Source of the DNA: Cryobacterium psychrophilum
GTDB lineage: Bacteria > Actinomycetota > Actinomycetes > Actinomycetales > Microbacteriaceae
Assembly (NCBI RefSeq): GCF_004365915.1
Contig: NZ_SODI01000001.1
Coordinates: 1 to 64,000, forward strand
Direction: 5' to 3'
DNA length: 64,000 bases
The position numbers and the translations under genes are program-made. A model generated the notes under the pieces. That model was not told the origin of the DNA. It saw nothing but the letters and a program-made list of their open reading frames with translations, and searched no databases. This document shows positions 39,980-48,800 of the stretch, one piece after another. The stretch's first letter is position 1. Each line of letters begins with the position of its first letter.

Positions 39980-41210
39980 CTTGCGGGTTGAACTCTACGG
40001 CGAGCTGGTGGGTCACCTGGTCGGCACGGACCGACGCAACTTTGACTTCGTCGCGACCAAGACTGCCATTGAGCGGTTTGGGCTCGGCAGTACGATCCTC
40101 TCGGAGTCAGTGCCCTTTGACCTCATCAGCAACCGCAGCAGGGCCGCCCGGCGGCGCAATTTCTTCGCCGAGCTCCTGCCCGAGGGCACCGCTCTCGACA
40201 ATCTTGCCGCCGAGATCAGAGTGTCCACCGACGACGTCATCGCGCTGCTGGCCCAGTTCGGCCGCGACGTCGCTGGTGCCATTCAGGTTTACGATCCGGA
40301 GGCGCCGGGGGAGCCGCGCACGCCTGCCCTCTCCCCCGTCGACGCGGCCGCGGTCGGCCAGATGCTCACCAATACCCAAGCCGCCCCTTTGGGCAACCGG
40401 CCGAAGTCCGGCCGCACCTCTCTGGCCGGCGTGCAGGACAAGATCGTGCTCGCTCGACAGAATGATCACTGGTTCCAGGTTCTCGAAGGGTATCCGTCGA
40501 CCCACATCGTGAAGCCGTCGTCCGTGCGCTACCCGACCATCACGTTCGACGAGGAGTATGGCTTCCGTGCGGCGAAAGCTGCGGGCCTGACCACACTCGA
40601 CGCGTGGATCGAAGACTTCGGCGGAATGCCCGGCCTCGTGATCGAGCGGTATGACCGTTCGCCGAACGCACCCCAGGGGCGTATCCACCAGGAAGACATG
40701 AACCAGGCCCTGGGCGCATCGAAAAACGAGAAGTATCAGGAATTCGGAGGGAAGGTGTCGCTCAAGCGAATAGCGGATGCTCTGGGGCGCGACGGCGACC
40801 GGGCCTCCGTCGAGCAGCTCCTGCGACTCCTGACCGTCTCGCAGGCCGTGGGTAACCTCGACATGCACGGAAAAAACATCAGCATGCTCCACCTGCCCGA
40901 CGGCAGCACGAGAATCACCCCGGCCTATGATGTCGTTCCGCAAACTCACCTCGATAGTGACGGGAAGATGGCGCTGGCCATCAACCGAAACTATGTGCAC
41001 GCCGCAATCACCATCGACGATCTCATCGCAGAGGGTGAGTCGTGGAACGTGCGCATGCCCCGCGCGATCATCACATCAGCACTCGAGGCAGTGAACCTGT
41101 TCGTCGGCTCCGAGAACCCCGTCGGGAACGCCTATGCGGGACTCCAGGACGACATCGTGAGGTTCACCAGAAATCTGCTCGATGGTCGCCCGACGGGCAG
41201 CATGCGCTAG
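39972..41210 (+). CDS. hipA: HipA-like serine/threonine kinase toxin
   Basis: This 412-residue kinase starts from the GTG at 39972 (GAGG upstream); a GTG at 39957 is possible. It has the HipA N-terminal domain (LRVELYGELVGHLVGTD), the Gly/Ser loop GRTSLAGVQDKIVLA, HIVKPSSVRYPTITFDEEYG, the catalytic NLDMHGKNIS (Asp-x-His-x-Lys-Asn) and metal-binding TPAYDVVPQ. HipA kinases phosphorylate aminoacyl-tRNA synthetases (GltX in E. coli) and cause dormancy. All key residues are present, so the toxin should be active. Confidence 0.92.
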   Translation: MGDLRVELYGELVGHLVGTDRRNFDFVATKTAIERFGLGSTILSESVPFDLISNRSRAARRRNFFAELLPEGTALDNLAAEIRVSTDDVIALLAQFGRDVAGAIQVYDPEAPGEPRTPALSPVDAAAVGQMLTNTQAAPLGNRPKSGRTSLAGVQDKIVLARQNDHWFQVLEGYPSTHIVKPSSVRYPTITFDEEYGFRAAKAAGLTTLDAWIEDFGGMPGLVIERYDRSPNAPQGRIHQEDMNQALGASKNEKYQEFGGKVSLKRIADALGRDGDRASVEQLLRLLTVSQAVGNLDMHGKNISMLHLPDGSTRITPAYDVVPQTHLDSDGKMALAINRNYVHAAITIDDLIAEGESWNVRMPRAIITSALEAVNLFVGSENPVGNAYAGLQDDIVRFTRNLLDGRPTGSMR

Positions 41211-41342
41211 ATGGAATCCCGCCCCGGTCAACAATCGGGTGGCGCTCTGCGCTGTCTACTCGAAGGCGCTCATGCTGGCTGCCAAAATTCTGGCTCAGCG
41301 TCAACTCACCCTGACGTAGGGGGGGCGCGCGGTGTGCCGAGG

Positions 41343-42290
41343 CTAACTCGCCGCGATCGCACGCCCGAGTGCGTCACCGGACGCCCACGCCGTCGCCACC
41401 GAAGACCGGTCACCCCACGCATCCCCGCACACGCCGATCCGGTCGGACAGCAAAAACGGCTCGGGATGCTGCGCGGCGGGCCGCGCGAACGTCCAGCGGT
41501 GCGCGAACGACCGGGCGGGTGCATCCGTCAGCGACAACATGCGGCGCACCGCATCGGTGACCACGGTGATCGCTCCATCGGGGTCAACGAGATGCTGCCG
41601 GGCAAGTGCCGCTGTCGTGTGGGCGACGAGCACCGGGGCACCGTCGCCGCGTCGATCGCCATCGTCAGCAAGCGACGTGATCTCCGCCACGTCGTTGACG
41701 AACGCGGTGTGGAACGACTGCCAGTCGCGCGCCGCCCACTCCAGCACGACGGCGATGCTTGGCTCCCAGCCAAAGCCGTCGTTCAACGCGTCATGCAGCG
41801 AGGATCCGACGTCGAGTAGGCGCCGGGCTTGCGGGTCAGGCATCGCGAGCACGACCGTGTCGTAACGCTTGCTGTCCACCTCGCCCGCCGCCACGTGTTC
41901 AATCGTGACGCCCTGGTGGATGTCGAGGCCACGCGCAAGGTCCATGACGAGCTCCCGCAGGCCGGCAGGGGCTGCGTACCGCATCGGACCGGTGCTGAGA
42001 CGCTGGATGCCCTCGGCCCCTGCGACCGCGACCATGTCAGTCCATTCTCGAGCGAGTCCCCGATCCAGCCAGCCTGCAACGACGTCACTGAACCGGGTGC
42101 CGGGCTCCGCGGTGAAGTATGACGCGCCGAGGTCGACCGTTCGTCCGTTGATCGTGCGGCTCGCCATCCTGCCACCGGGCTTCCGTCCGCGATCCACGAC
42201 ACGGGCAGCGATTCCGGCGCTGAGCAGCGCCTGAGCACAGGCGATTCCCGCGATGCCCGCGCCGATGATGAGAACGTGAGGTTGCTGCAC
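41343..42290 (-). CDS. FAD-dependent amine oxidase/renalase-like protein
   Basis: The protein is 315 residues from the GTG at 42290, immediately before QQPHVLIIGAGIAGIACAQA. The FAD motif GAGIAGIACAQALLSAGI is followed by GGRMASRTINGRTVDLGASY, the renalase-type RMxTR..DhGAqyf block. The C-terminal FAD contact is in GVCGDAWGDRSSVATAWASG. Bacterial renalase-like enzymes oxidise aberrant dihydronicotinamide isomers; other substrates remain possible. Stand-alone gene next to hipBA. Confidence 0.82.
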   Translation of the reverse strand: MQQPHVLIIGAGIAGIACAQALLSAGIAARVVDRGRKPGGRMASRTINGRTVDLGASYFTAEPGTRFSDVVAGWLDRGLAREWTDMVAVAGAEGIQRLSTGPMRYAAPAGLRELVMDLARGLDIHQGVTIEHVAAGEVDSKRYDTVVLAMPDPQARRLLDVGSSLHDALNDGFGWEPSIAVVLEWAARDWQSFHTAFVNDVAEITSLADDGDRRGDGAPVLVAHTTAALARQHLVDPDGAITVVTDAVRRMLSLTDAPARSFAHRWTFARPAAQHPEPFLLSDRIGVCGDAWGDRSSVATAWASGDALGRAIAAS

Positions 42291-43086
42291 CCAATCATCA
42301 TGCCAGATGGCGCGGACGGTCTTGTAGCCGAGGCTGAAGGGCGCCCCCGAGCAAATTCCATGGCCTGTGCGCGGTGCCTGGTGCGCGCCCGTGGGTGTTC
42401 GACTCCTCGGAACTGTCGAGCGCATGGTCCACGCGGCAGCCGGTGCATTGGCTGGGGGCCCGGGATGCTGACGAACCCGGTATACCGGCCGCAGCCGACG
42501 CCGACGGACACGCCTCATCGACGACGACACAGGCCTGCTGCGAGCCACTGGCCACGTAAAGCCTGAGCTTGCGGCTGCCTTGCACCTGGCCCTGTCTTCG
42601 CGCGGTGTTTCTGGCCTGACGTGCTGGACGGGGGCTGGCGGGAAAGATGCCGTGATGACTGCACTTGAAGGTGCGACGGCGGAGACGAAAACTGAACCCA
42701 ATCGTGACGCGGCGCAAACCGTCGGTCCTGGGTTCAAGTCCCGGCCGCCCGACTCGAAAACTCTTCCTGATCAGGATGTTCTATTCTCAATAATGGGTCG
42801 GGATGTGATGATCCGCCATTAGGGCTTGGGCTCAAAGCCCGTTTACCGGCACTGAAACATAGTTTGATCAGGGAATCTTATCTTCGCAAGATGAGGGAGA
42901 TTGTGCTGCACTCACCGTTTATTGCGAGCCGGGCGTCTGCTGCGGTTGCCCCACTGAACCGCTGCGGCCGACACGAATGACAGGGGAGATTTTGCACTTC
43001 CACGGCGTTGGGCCCCGGTAGTCGGGGTACTTCGCGAGGCTCTCGAAGGCCACGTCGTAGTTGACGATGTCGTCTAGGGTGGTCGA
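42291..43086. other. Gene-poor stretch with tRNA 3'-end-like sequence
   Basis: No intact gene is supported here. At 42727-42753 CTGGG-TTCAAGT-CCCGG forms a T-arm and is followed by CCGCCCGA, like the 3' end of a tRNA with no body upstream; it may be an attachment-site relic. Minus-strand pieces around 42350-42600 (for example RKLRLYVASGS) faintly recall the N-terminus of tyrosine integrases, but I could not confirm this. A 57-nt block at 42637-42693 resembles 49488-49544. Confidence 0.4.
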
Positions 43087-43851
43087 ATGGACGCCGACAT
43101 CAACTTCTACTTCGACCCGGTCTGTCCCTTCGCCTGGATGACCAGCAAATGGGTGCGGCAGGTGCAGGCGCAACGCGATTACACCGTGGACTGGCGGTTC
43201 ATCTCGTTGCGTCTGGTCAACGCCGAGGTCGACTACGACGCCCATTTTCCGCCCGAGTACGAGGCCGGACACACCGCCGGGCTCCGGCTCCTGCGGGTGG
43301 CGGCCCGGGCACGCGCGGAGCATGGCCGCGAGTCGATGGCTCAGCTGTACGCGGCGTTCGGGGCGCATATCTTCGATGCTGCCCCAGACCCGGGCAACAA
43401 CAGCACCGAGAGCAACCTGCGTGAGCGCCGCGGAACGCGTGAGTTCGTGGAGCCGATCCTCGCCGAGGCTGGCCTGCCACTCGCGCTGGCGGAGGCTCTC
43501 GACGACGAGTCCTGGGACCTTGAGATCCAGCAGGAGACGGACGAGGCGCTTGCGCTGACGGGTAAGGACGTGGGCACACCCATTATCCACTTCGAGCCAC
43601 CGGCCGGTGTGGCCTTCTTCGGGCCGGTGATCAGTCGGCTGCCAAGCGCAGACTTGGCCGTCGAACTGTGGGACCACGTGGTCGGGCTGGCACGCTTCCC
43701 TGGTTTCGCCGAGCTCAAGCGAAGCCTGCGCGAGCAGCCACAGCTCGCCGCGTTCGGATTCGACGCCGATACTGTCGGTCAGCAGGAGGACTGGCATGGC
43801 GGCAGCCGGCGGCAGAAAAATGACCGGTCTGTGAGCCAGAACGATGAGTGA
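43087..43851 (+). CDS. DsbA-family protein of the Rv2466c (mycothiol-dependent nitroreductase) type
   Basis: This 254-residue thioredoxin-fold protein with a helical insert opens INFYFDPVCPFAWMTSKWV. In mycobacterial Rv2466c that site reads CPWC; here it is CPFA, so the second cysteine is absent. The cis-Pro loop appears as VGTPIIHFEPP. The mycothiol-dependent family fits an actinobacterium. Loss of the resolving Cys implies a monothiol mechanism. It overlaps the SRPBCC gene by eight bases, so they share a transcript. Confidence 0.82.
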   Translation: MDADINFYFDPVCPFAWMTSKWVRQVQAQRDYTVDWRFISLRLVNAEVDYDAHFPPEYEAGHTAGLRLLRVAARARAEHGRESMAQLYAAFGAHIFDAAPDPGNNSTESNLRERRGTREFVEPILAEAGLPLALAEALDDESWDLEIQQETDEALALTGKDVGTPIIHFEPPAGVAFFGPVISRLPSADLAVELWDHVVGLARFPGFAELKRSLREQPQLAAFGFDADTVGQQEDWHGGSRRQKNDRSVSQNDE

Positions 43852-44344
43852 GACGAGCATCCGCCGTCACCAGGAATCTGTGAGGGTTGAGACGTCAGCC
43901 GAAACGCTCTACGACATGGTCTCGGACATCACCCGCACCGGCGAGTGGAGCCCAGTATGTAAGTCGTGCTGGTGGGATGACGAAGCCAGTGCCGGTCAGG
44001 TCGGGGCCTGGTTCACCGGGCGCAATGAGCTCCCGCATCGAACCTGGGAGACCCGGTCGCAGGTGGAGGCGGCTGAGCGCGGTCGCGAGTTCGCCTGGGT
44101 GGTGGGTGGCAGCTTCGTCCGTTGGGGCTTCACCCTCACCCCAGCGGGCACGGGGACGATCCTCAGCGAGTTCTGGGAATTCCTGCCGGGCGGTATCGCC
44201 ATGTTCGAGGAGAAGTTCGGTGACCAGGCAGACCTTCAGATCACTGACCGCACCGAGCAGGCGTTCGACGGCATCCCGAAAACGCTCGCCGCGATCAAGC
44301 GGATCGCCGAGTCCATCGCTGCCGGTGAGGAGGCCCGGGCCTGA
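43844..44344 (+). CDS. SRPBCC (START/Bet v1-like) family protein
   Basis: The 166-residue protein has the SRPBCC opening ESVRVETSAETLYDMVSDIT and the family motif RTGEWSPVCKSCWW. A central hydrophobic-ligand cavity segment WVVGGSFVRWGFTLTPAGTG and a long C-terminal helix follow. Members bind or modify small hydrophobic compounds; no substrate can be named. Coupled to the upstream DsbA-like gene. Confidence 0.8.
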   Translation: MSETSIRRHQESVRVETSAETLYDMVSDITRTGEWSPVCKSCWWDDEASAGQVGAWFTGRNELPHRTWETRSQVEAAERGREFAWVVGGSFVRWGFTLTPAGTGTILSEFWEFLPGGIAMFEEKFGDQADLQITDRTEQAFDGIPKTLAAIKRIAESIAAGEEARA

Positions 44345-44513
44345 CCGGCTTGCTCGGGGCGCCCGGCTGCCGCTGCAGAGCCCGCAGGGGAGGGACCGAG
44401 GTGCCTCCCGCTTTCAATCACATGCTGGCACAGTGCGTAACAAGAGCGGCCAGTTGTTAGTGCCGGGCTGCTTGTAATCGGCGGGAATCTGCCGTCCGCT
44501 GCGGCAGGTGTCG

Positions 44514-45140
44514 TCAGTAGTACACCGGCCAGCTGGATGCTGAGCGTTCAAGTGAGTTGAGCACGTAGCCGGCCTTTTCTTTCTTCAACTCGATGGGGAC
44601 GAGACCGCTGCCCTCTGCGAACTTCACCACCGCCGCGTAGACTTCCGGATCGGTGTCGACGGTTCCCATGATTTCGGCTGTGTTGTGGCGCCACACGTGG
44701 TTGGCGTAGTGGAGTGCCAGGAATCGGTCGGGCCGCCCGGTGAAATCCTTGATGTCGCTCGGCAGGAGAGTGGACGAGTTTGTCGCGAAAATTGCTTTGG
44801 CGGGAGCCAGGTTCGCCAGCTTCGTATAGATGTCACGCTTGATGTCGAGAGACTCGGGTGCCGCCTCAATCACGAGGTCGGCATCGGCAACTGCGTCGCC
44901 AAGGTCCGAGGTGAGTGTCAGGTGCGCGAGTGCGGCGGTTTCTTTTTCGGGTGTCGCAGCGATAATTTCGTCCGACTGGCAGACCGTGGCGAGACCCGCG
45001 AATCGTTCCCTGGCCTTCTCAACGATCTCGTCGCTGATGTCGTAGGCAGTGACGTCGTAGCCGAAATAGGCCGCCTGGAACGCGATCTGGGAACCCAGGA
45101 CGCCGGTGCCGAGTACGGTCACCTTGGTGATTGCTGGCAT
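44514..45140 (-). pseudogene. 3-hydroxyacyl-CoA dehydrogenase, truncated
   Basis: From the ATG at 45140 the protein has a complete NAD-binding domain: VTVLGTGVLGSQIAFQAAYF, DLVIEAAPESLDIKRDIY, FATNSSTLLPSDI and the catalytic His in FLALHYANHVW. It stops after 208 residues in EKAGYVLNSLERSASSWPVY, where relatives continue for about 110 residues of helical dimerisation and substrate domain. The last eleven residues are foreign, so a deletion has removed the C-terminus. It follows the TetR gene on the same strand. Confidence 0.8.
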
Positions 45141-45156
45141 GTTCTTGTCTCTTGCG

Positions 45157-45837
45157 TTAATTGTCGATGACGGCTGTGGAGTATGCGCGCGGCAGCTCCG
45201 CCGTTGACGTTGTTGCCTCGGGGGGCGCCCCGTAGATACTGAGCGTCCAAATGCTCGCGAGCACGTCGACCACGGACGACGGGCTGATCGCCGGTTGCTC
45301 CCCGGCGGAGGATGCTGACAGGACACGTTCGTTCATGAGATTGAGCGCGACCGCCAGGTCACGCGCAGGTATTCCGTCGGGTGCTGCTCCCCGTTTTCGC
45401 TCAGAGGTAATGGCTCTAGCTGAGTAGTCAACCCACGACTCCATAGCAGCGGCCCACAAGGCCTGGATCTCGGGGCTATGAAGCCGCGCCGCCATCGCCG
45501 TCGCGGCGACTGCTTCGTGTTTCGTGAACACGTCCACGAAGACGCTGATGGAGCTTCTCCACGGGTCGCCCGCCGCGGAGGCCGGTTCAGCCGGCAGCGT
45601 TGAGAGGGCCTGCTCGACTTCGTCGATGACGCGGGTCAGGAGCGCGATCACCACTTCCTGTTTCGAAGAGAAATAGGAGTAGAAGCTGGGTCGCGAAATT
45701 CCGGCCCCGCGGGCAAGGTCCTCGATGGAGATATCGCCGAGGGAACGATGCGCCAGAAGGGATTCAGCCGTAGCGAGGATAGCGTCCTGGCGCTCGTCTC
45801 CTGAAGGGCGAGCGCTCCCGCGTTCACGTCTTGCCAT
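45157..45837 (-). CDS. TetR-family transcriptional regulator
   Basis: This 226-residue regulator has a TetR DNA-binding domain at residues 12-60 (ILATAESLLAHRSLGDISIE, then GISRPSFYSYFSSKQEVVIA). The ligand-binding part is all-helical with no family-specific motif I can name. It diverges from the BVMO-hydrolase gene with only 66 bases between. That gap holds a 10-bp palindrome within a repeat, so it probably represses both directions. Confidence 0.9.
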   Translation of the reverse strand: MARRERGSARPSGDERQDAILATAESLLAHRSLGDISIEDLARGAGISRPSFYSYFSSKQEVVIALLTRVIDEVEQALSTLPAEPASAAGDPWRSSISVFVDVFTKHEAVAATAMAARLHSPEIQALWAAAMESWVDYSARAITSERKRGAAPDGIPARDLAVALNLMNERVLSASSAGEQPAISPSSVVDVLASIWTLSIYGAPPEATTSTAELPRAYSTAVIDN

Positions 45838-45856
45838 GTCTCTATCCTATGCGATT

Positions 45857-45890
45857 TCGACAGGGTGTTGTATGTGTCGACACGGTGTTG
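45857..45890. promoter_or_regulatory. Probable TetR operator between tetR and the BVMO gene
   Basis: TCGACAGGGTGTTG (45857-45870) and TCGACACGGTGTTG (45877-45890) are direct repeats exactly 20 bp apart with one mismatch. A perfect palindrome, GTGTCGACAC, spans 45874-45883. Two helical turns of spacing suit a dimer pair on one DNA face. Confidence 0.65.
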
Positions 45891-45903
45891 ATAGAGTCCG
45901 GTC

Positions 45904-48297
45904 ATGCACAAACACGTAGACGTGTTGATCGTCGGGGCTGGCCTCAGCGGCATCGGCGCTGCAGCACACGTGAAGAGAGACACCCCCGGGAAGACCTTCG
46001 TGGTCCTTGAGTCGCGTCCCTCGATCGGTGGAACGTGGGATTTGTTCCGGTATCCGGGGGTTCGATCGGACTCGGACATGTTCACCCTCGGGTATTCCTT
46101 CCGCCCGTGGACGGATGCGAAAGCAATCGCTCCCGGGGCATCGATTCGGGACTATATTCAGGCGACGATCGAGGACGAACAGCTGGGCGAGCACATCCGC
46201 CTCCAGCACCGCGTGATTGCGGCATCCTGGTGCAGCGAGTCCGCCCTGTGGACGGTCATCGCCGCGCGCACGAGTCCGGATGAATTTCGCCCCGGTCAAC
46301 CGGTCGACGAGCAGGTCGTCTTCACCTGCTCCTTCCTGGTCGTCTGTTCCGGGTACTACCGCTACGACGAGGGCTTCACTCCGGTGTTCCCTGGCGCCGA
46401 GAGTTTCTCGGGCGAGCTGGTGCATCCGCAGCAGTGGCCGGCCGACCTGGACTATGAAGGAAAGCACGTCGTCGTCGTGGGAAGCGGCGCTACGGCCATC
46501 ACCCTCGTGCCGTCCATGGCGGCGGAGGCCGCTCATGTGACGATGCTTCAGCGGTCGCCGACGTACATTGCGTCGATCACGTCAGAAGACCGAATGGCGG
46601 ACATTCTTCGCAAATATCTTCCGGCCCAGCTGGCCTACGGCCTGACTCGGGCCAAGAACATCGGCTATTCGATTTTTACCTATCAGCTGAGTCGCCGACG
46701 TCCGGAGAAAATGAAGTCGATCCTGCGGAATGCCGCGATCCGCATGTTGCCCGAGGGCTTCGACGTCGACACGCACCTGTCGCCGAGCTACAACCCGTGG
46801 GATGAACGACTGTGCATGACGCCGGATGCTGATCTCTACCAGGCGATCAGGCGCGGCACGGCCGACATCGTCACGGACCGCATCGACCGGATCACCCCGA
46901 CGGGAATCGAGCTTGCCTCCGGCAGGACCCTCGATGCCGACATTATTGTCAGCGCCACGGGACTCAACGTCCTGGCCATCGGTGGAATGACACTCACGGT
47001 AGACGGGGCACCCATCACCCTGGCGGACACCCTCACCTATAAGGGTATGATGCTCGACGGTGTGCCGAACTTCGCTATGACGATCGGCTACACGAACGCA
47101 TCCTGGACGCTGAAAGCCGACCTCGTGGCACGCTATATCGGTCGCACGCTCAAATACATGGACCGCCACCACCTCGACACCGTCACTCCCCAGGCCGCGG
47201 AATCTGTCAAGACAGGCAACCTGGTCTCACTGATTGACTTGCAGTCCGGGTATGTCTTGAGAAGCGTCAACGCCCTGCCGCGGCAGGGCGAGAAGACTCC
47301 GTGGCGGCTGCACCAGAACTACCTGCGGGACTTTCGACTGCTTCGGCTCGGGCGGGTGACGGATGATGTGAGGTTTGGTCGCCGGGGCGCGGTTGCTGCG
47401 GCCGCGAGGATTCCTCTCGATCTGCCGGGTACCGGAGTGATCGACATCGACGGCGCCCGCGTTCGTTACCGCATTACCGGGCAGGGCAGTCCCATTCTGC
47501 TGCTGCACGGGATCGGGCAGAGCCTGGAAGACTGGAACGAGCAACACGACCGTCTTTCCAACGCCCACACTGTCTACAGCGTCGACCTGCCCGGTTTCGC
47601 ATACTCCGATCGGTTACCGGGCCGGGCATCCCTGGCTGGGCTCGCGGGCATGCTGCCGGCATTTCTCGACCGATTCGGACTCACCGAGCCCCTGCCCGTG
47701 ATCGGGAATTCCCTCGGGGGTGCCGTCGCCATGACCTTCGCTGCGGCGCACCCCGAACGGCTTTCCTCGCTTGTTCTCGTGGACAGCGCAGGATTCGGAA
47801 AAGAGGTGACGATAGCTCTGCGGCTCCTCGCGATCAGACCGGTCGGCATTGTGCTGATGCGCCCGAGCCGGAAGAATTCCATCCGAACGATCGACGGCAT
47901 CTTTTACGACAAGAAGCACGTCACCACAGACCGGATCGACCACAAGTTGGCCCTGACGAACCGTCCGGCTCATCGGTCTACGCTGCTGGACCTCGCTCAG
48001 GAACTCGGCACCTTCCGAGGCATCCGGCAGCCCTGGCGTACCCGGCTGCTCGCCGAGGTCGCGAGCCTCCCCATTCCGGTGCTGATCATGTGGGGCGACC
48101 ACGATCACGTGCTTCCATTCACGCACCTGGATGCAGCGACGCGAGCGCTTCCGCACGCCCAGACCCACACGTTCCTCAACGCGGGCCATATGCCCCAGAT
48201 CGAGCACGCCGACGAATTCGCCGAGGTGCTTCGCGGCTTTATCGCTCAGCAGGAACTCGCCCCGAGCTGCACGACCACAGGCGGGGTCGCATCATGA
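45904..48297 (+). CDS. Baeyer-Villiger monooxygenase fused to an alpha/beta-hydrolase
   Basis: The protein is 797 residues. Residues 1-495 are a class B flavin monooxygenase: FAD motif GAGLSGIGAA, the BVMO fingerprint FSGELVHPQQWP (169-180) and NADP motif VVVGSGATAITL. The EthA-like GGTWDLFRYPGVRSDSDMF block is also present. Residues ~510-797 are an alpha/beta-hydrolase: LLLHGIGQS oxyanion region, nucleophile in GNSLGG (~602), acid in WGDHDHVLP and His in AGHMPQIE. The monooxygenase would turn a ketone into an ester or lactone and the attached hydrolase would cleave it. Controlled by the divergent TetR gene. The substrate is unknown; a cyclic or aryl ketone is plausible. Confidence 0.92.
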   Translation: MHKHVDVLIVGAGLSGIGAAAHVKRDTPGKTFVVLESRPSIGGTWDLFRYPGVRSDSDMFTLGYSFRPWTDAKAIAPGASIRDYIQATIEDEQLGEHIRLQHRVIAASWCSESALWTVIAARTSPDEFRPGQPVDEQVVFTCSFLVVCSGYYRYDEGFTPVFPGAESFSGELVHPQQWPADLDYEGKHVVVVGSGATAITLVPSMAAEAAHVTMLQRSPTYIASITSEDRMADILRKYLPAQLAYGLTRAKNIGYSIFTYQLSRRRPEKMKSILRNAAIRMLPEGFDVDTHLSPSYNPWDERLCMTPDADLYQAIRRGTADIVTDRIDRITPTGIELASGRTLDADIIVSATGLNVLAIGGMTLTVDGAPITLADTLTYKGMMLDGVPNFAMTIGYTNASWTLKADLVARYIGRTLKYMDRHHLDTVTPQAAESVKTGNLVSLIDLQSGYVLRSVNALPRQGEKTPWRLHQNYLRDFRLLRLGRVTDDVRFGRRGAVAAAARIPLDLPGTGVIDIDGARVRYRITGQGSPILLLHGIGQSLEDWNEQHDRLSNAHTVYSVDLPGFAYSDRLPGRASLAGLAGMLPAFLDRFGLTEPLPVIGNSLGGAVAMTFAAAHPERLSSLVLVDSAGFGKEVTIALRLLAIRPVGIVLMRPSRKNSIRTIDGIFYDKKHVTTDRIDHKLALTNRPAHRSTLLDLAQELGTFRGIRQPWRTRLLAEVASLPIPVLIMWGDHDHVLPFTHLDAATRALPHAQTHTFLNAGHMPQIEHADEFAEVLRGFIAQQELAPSCTTTGGVAS

Positions 48298-48360
48298 AGA
48301 ATTACGAATTCGCGCCTGGCACATCGATCGTCGCCGGTGCCGCAAGTGGCATCGTCGAGG
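48294..48360 (+). pseudogene. Start of a short-chain dehydrogenase gene, truncated
   Basis: Overlapping the BVMO stop (ATGA), the frame begins MKNYEFAPGTSIVAGAASGI, the opening strand and glycine motif of an SDR enzyme. Homology then ends abruptly at about 48356 and runs into an inverted esterase fragment. A ketone/alcohol dehydrogenase partner of the BVMO was probably lost by deletion. Confidence 0.7.
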
Positions 48361-48744
48361 TTAGGCGCCGAGCTCGTCGTGAAGCCAGGCGTGAGCTCGC
48401 GCCTTGTAGTCGGTCGCGAGATGGGTTTTTGCGGCGAGCGATTCGAAGGCGTGCGGAGCGCCGGGAACGATGTCGAGCGTTGTCTTGACACCGGCCTCCG
48501 TCAGGGCCTGCGAGTATGCTCGGCTTTCGTTGAAGAAGAGTTCGATGTCGCCCACTCCGATCCAGGTTGGCGGTAGCCCGCTCAGGTCTGTTCGCCGTGC
48601 GGCCGCAGCGTATTCGGGCAGTTCGGCCGCGCCGGGCTCGTGGCCGAGGTAGGACTTCCACCCGGCGAGGTTTGACCTGTTATCCCAGAGCCGGTTCTTG
48701 ACAACGTCGAGTTCACGTCGGGCAGCGGTTCGGTCATCGAGCAC
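48361..48744 (-). pseudogene. Alpha/beta-hydrolase (HSL-type esterase) C-terminal fragment
   Basis: The minus strand encodes LDDRTAARRELDVVKNRLWD, then LSGLPPTWIGVGDIELFFNE with the catalytic Asp and VPGAPHAFESLA with the catalytic His, typical of hormone-sensitive-lipase-type esterases. The nucleophile domain is absent; the fragment begins where a hairpin now stands (48743). Inverted relative to the SDR fragment with which it forms a junction. Confidence 0.75.
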
Positions 48745-48790
48745 AGGGGTGAGGGCCTGCGACGGTCAGTACGCAGGCGCTCACCCCTGT
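48743..48790 (-). terminator. Long hairpin downstream of the exported-protein gene
   Basis: Arms ACAGGGGTGAGGGCCTGCG (48743-48761) and CGCAGGCGCTCACCCCTGT (48772-48790) pair over 19 bp with one mismatch and a 10-base loop. No T-run follows on either strand. It lies 10 bases after the stop of the minus-strand gene at 48801 and is a likely terminator or transcript-stabilising stem. Confidence 0.65.
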
Positions 48791-48800
48791 ATTGGTCTCG

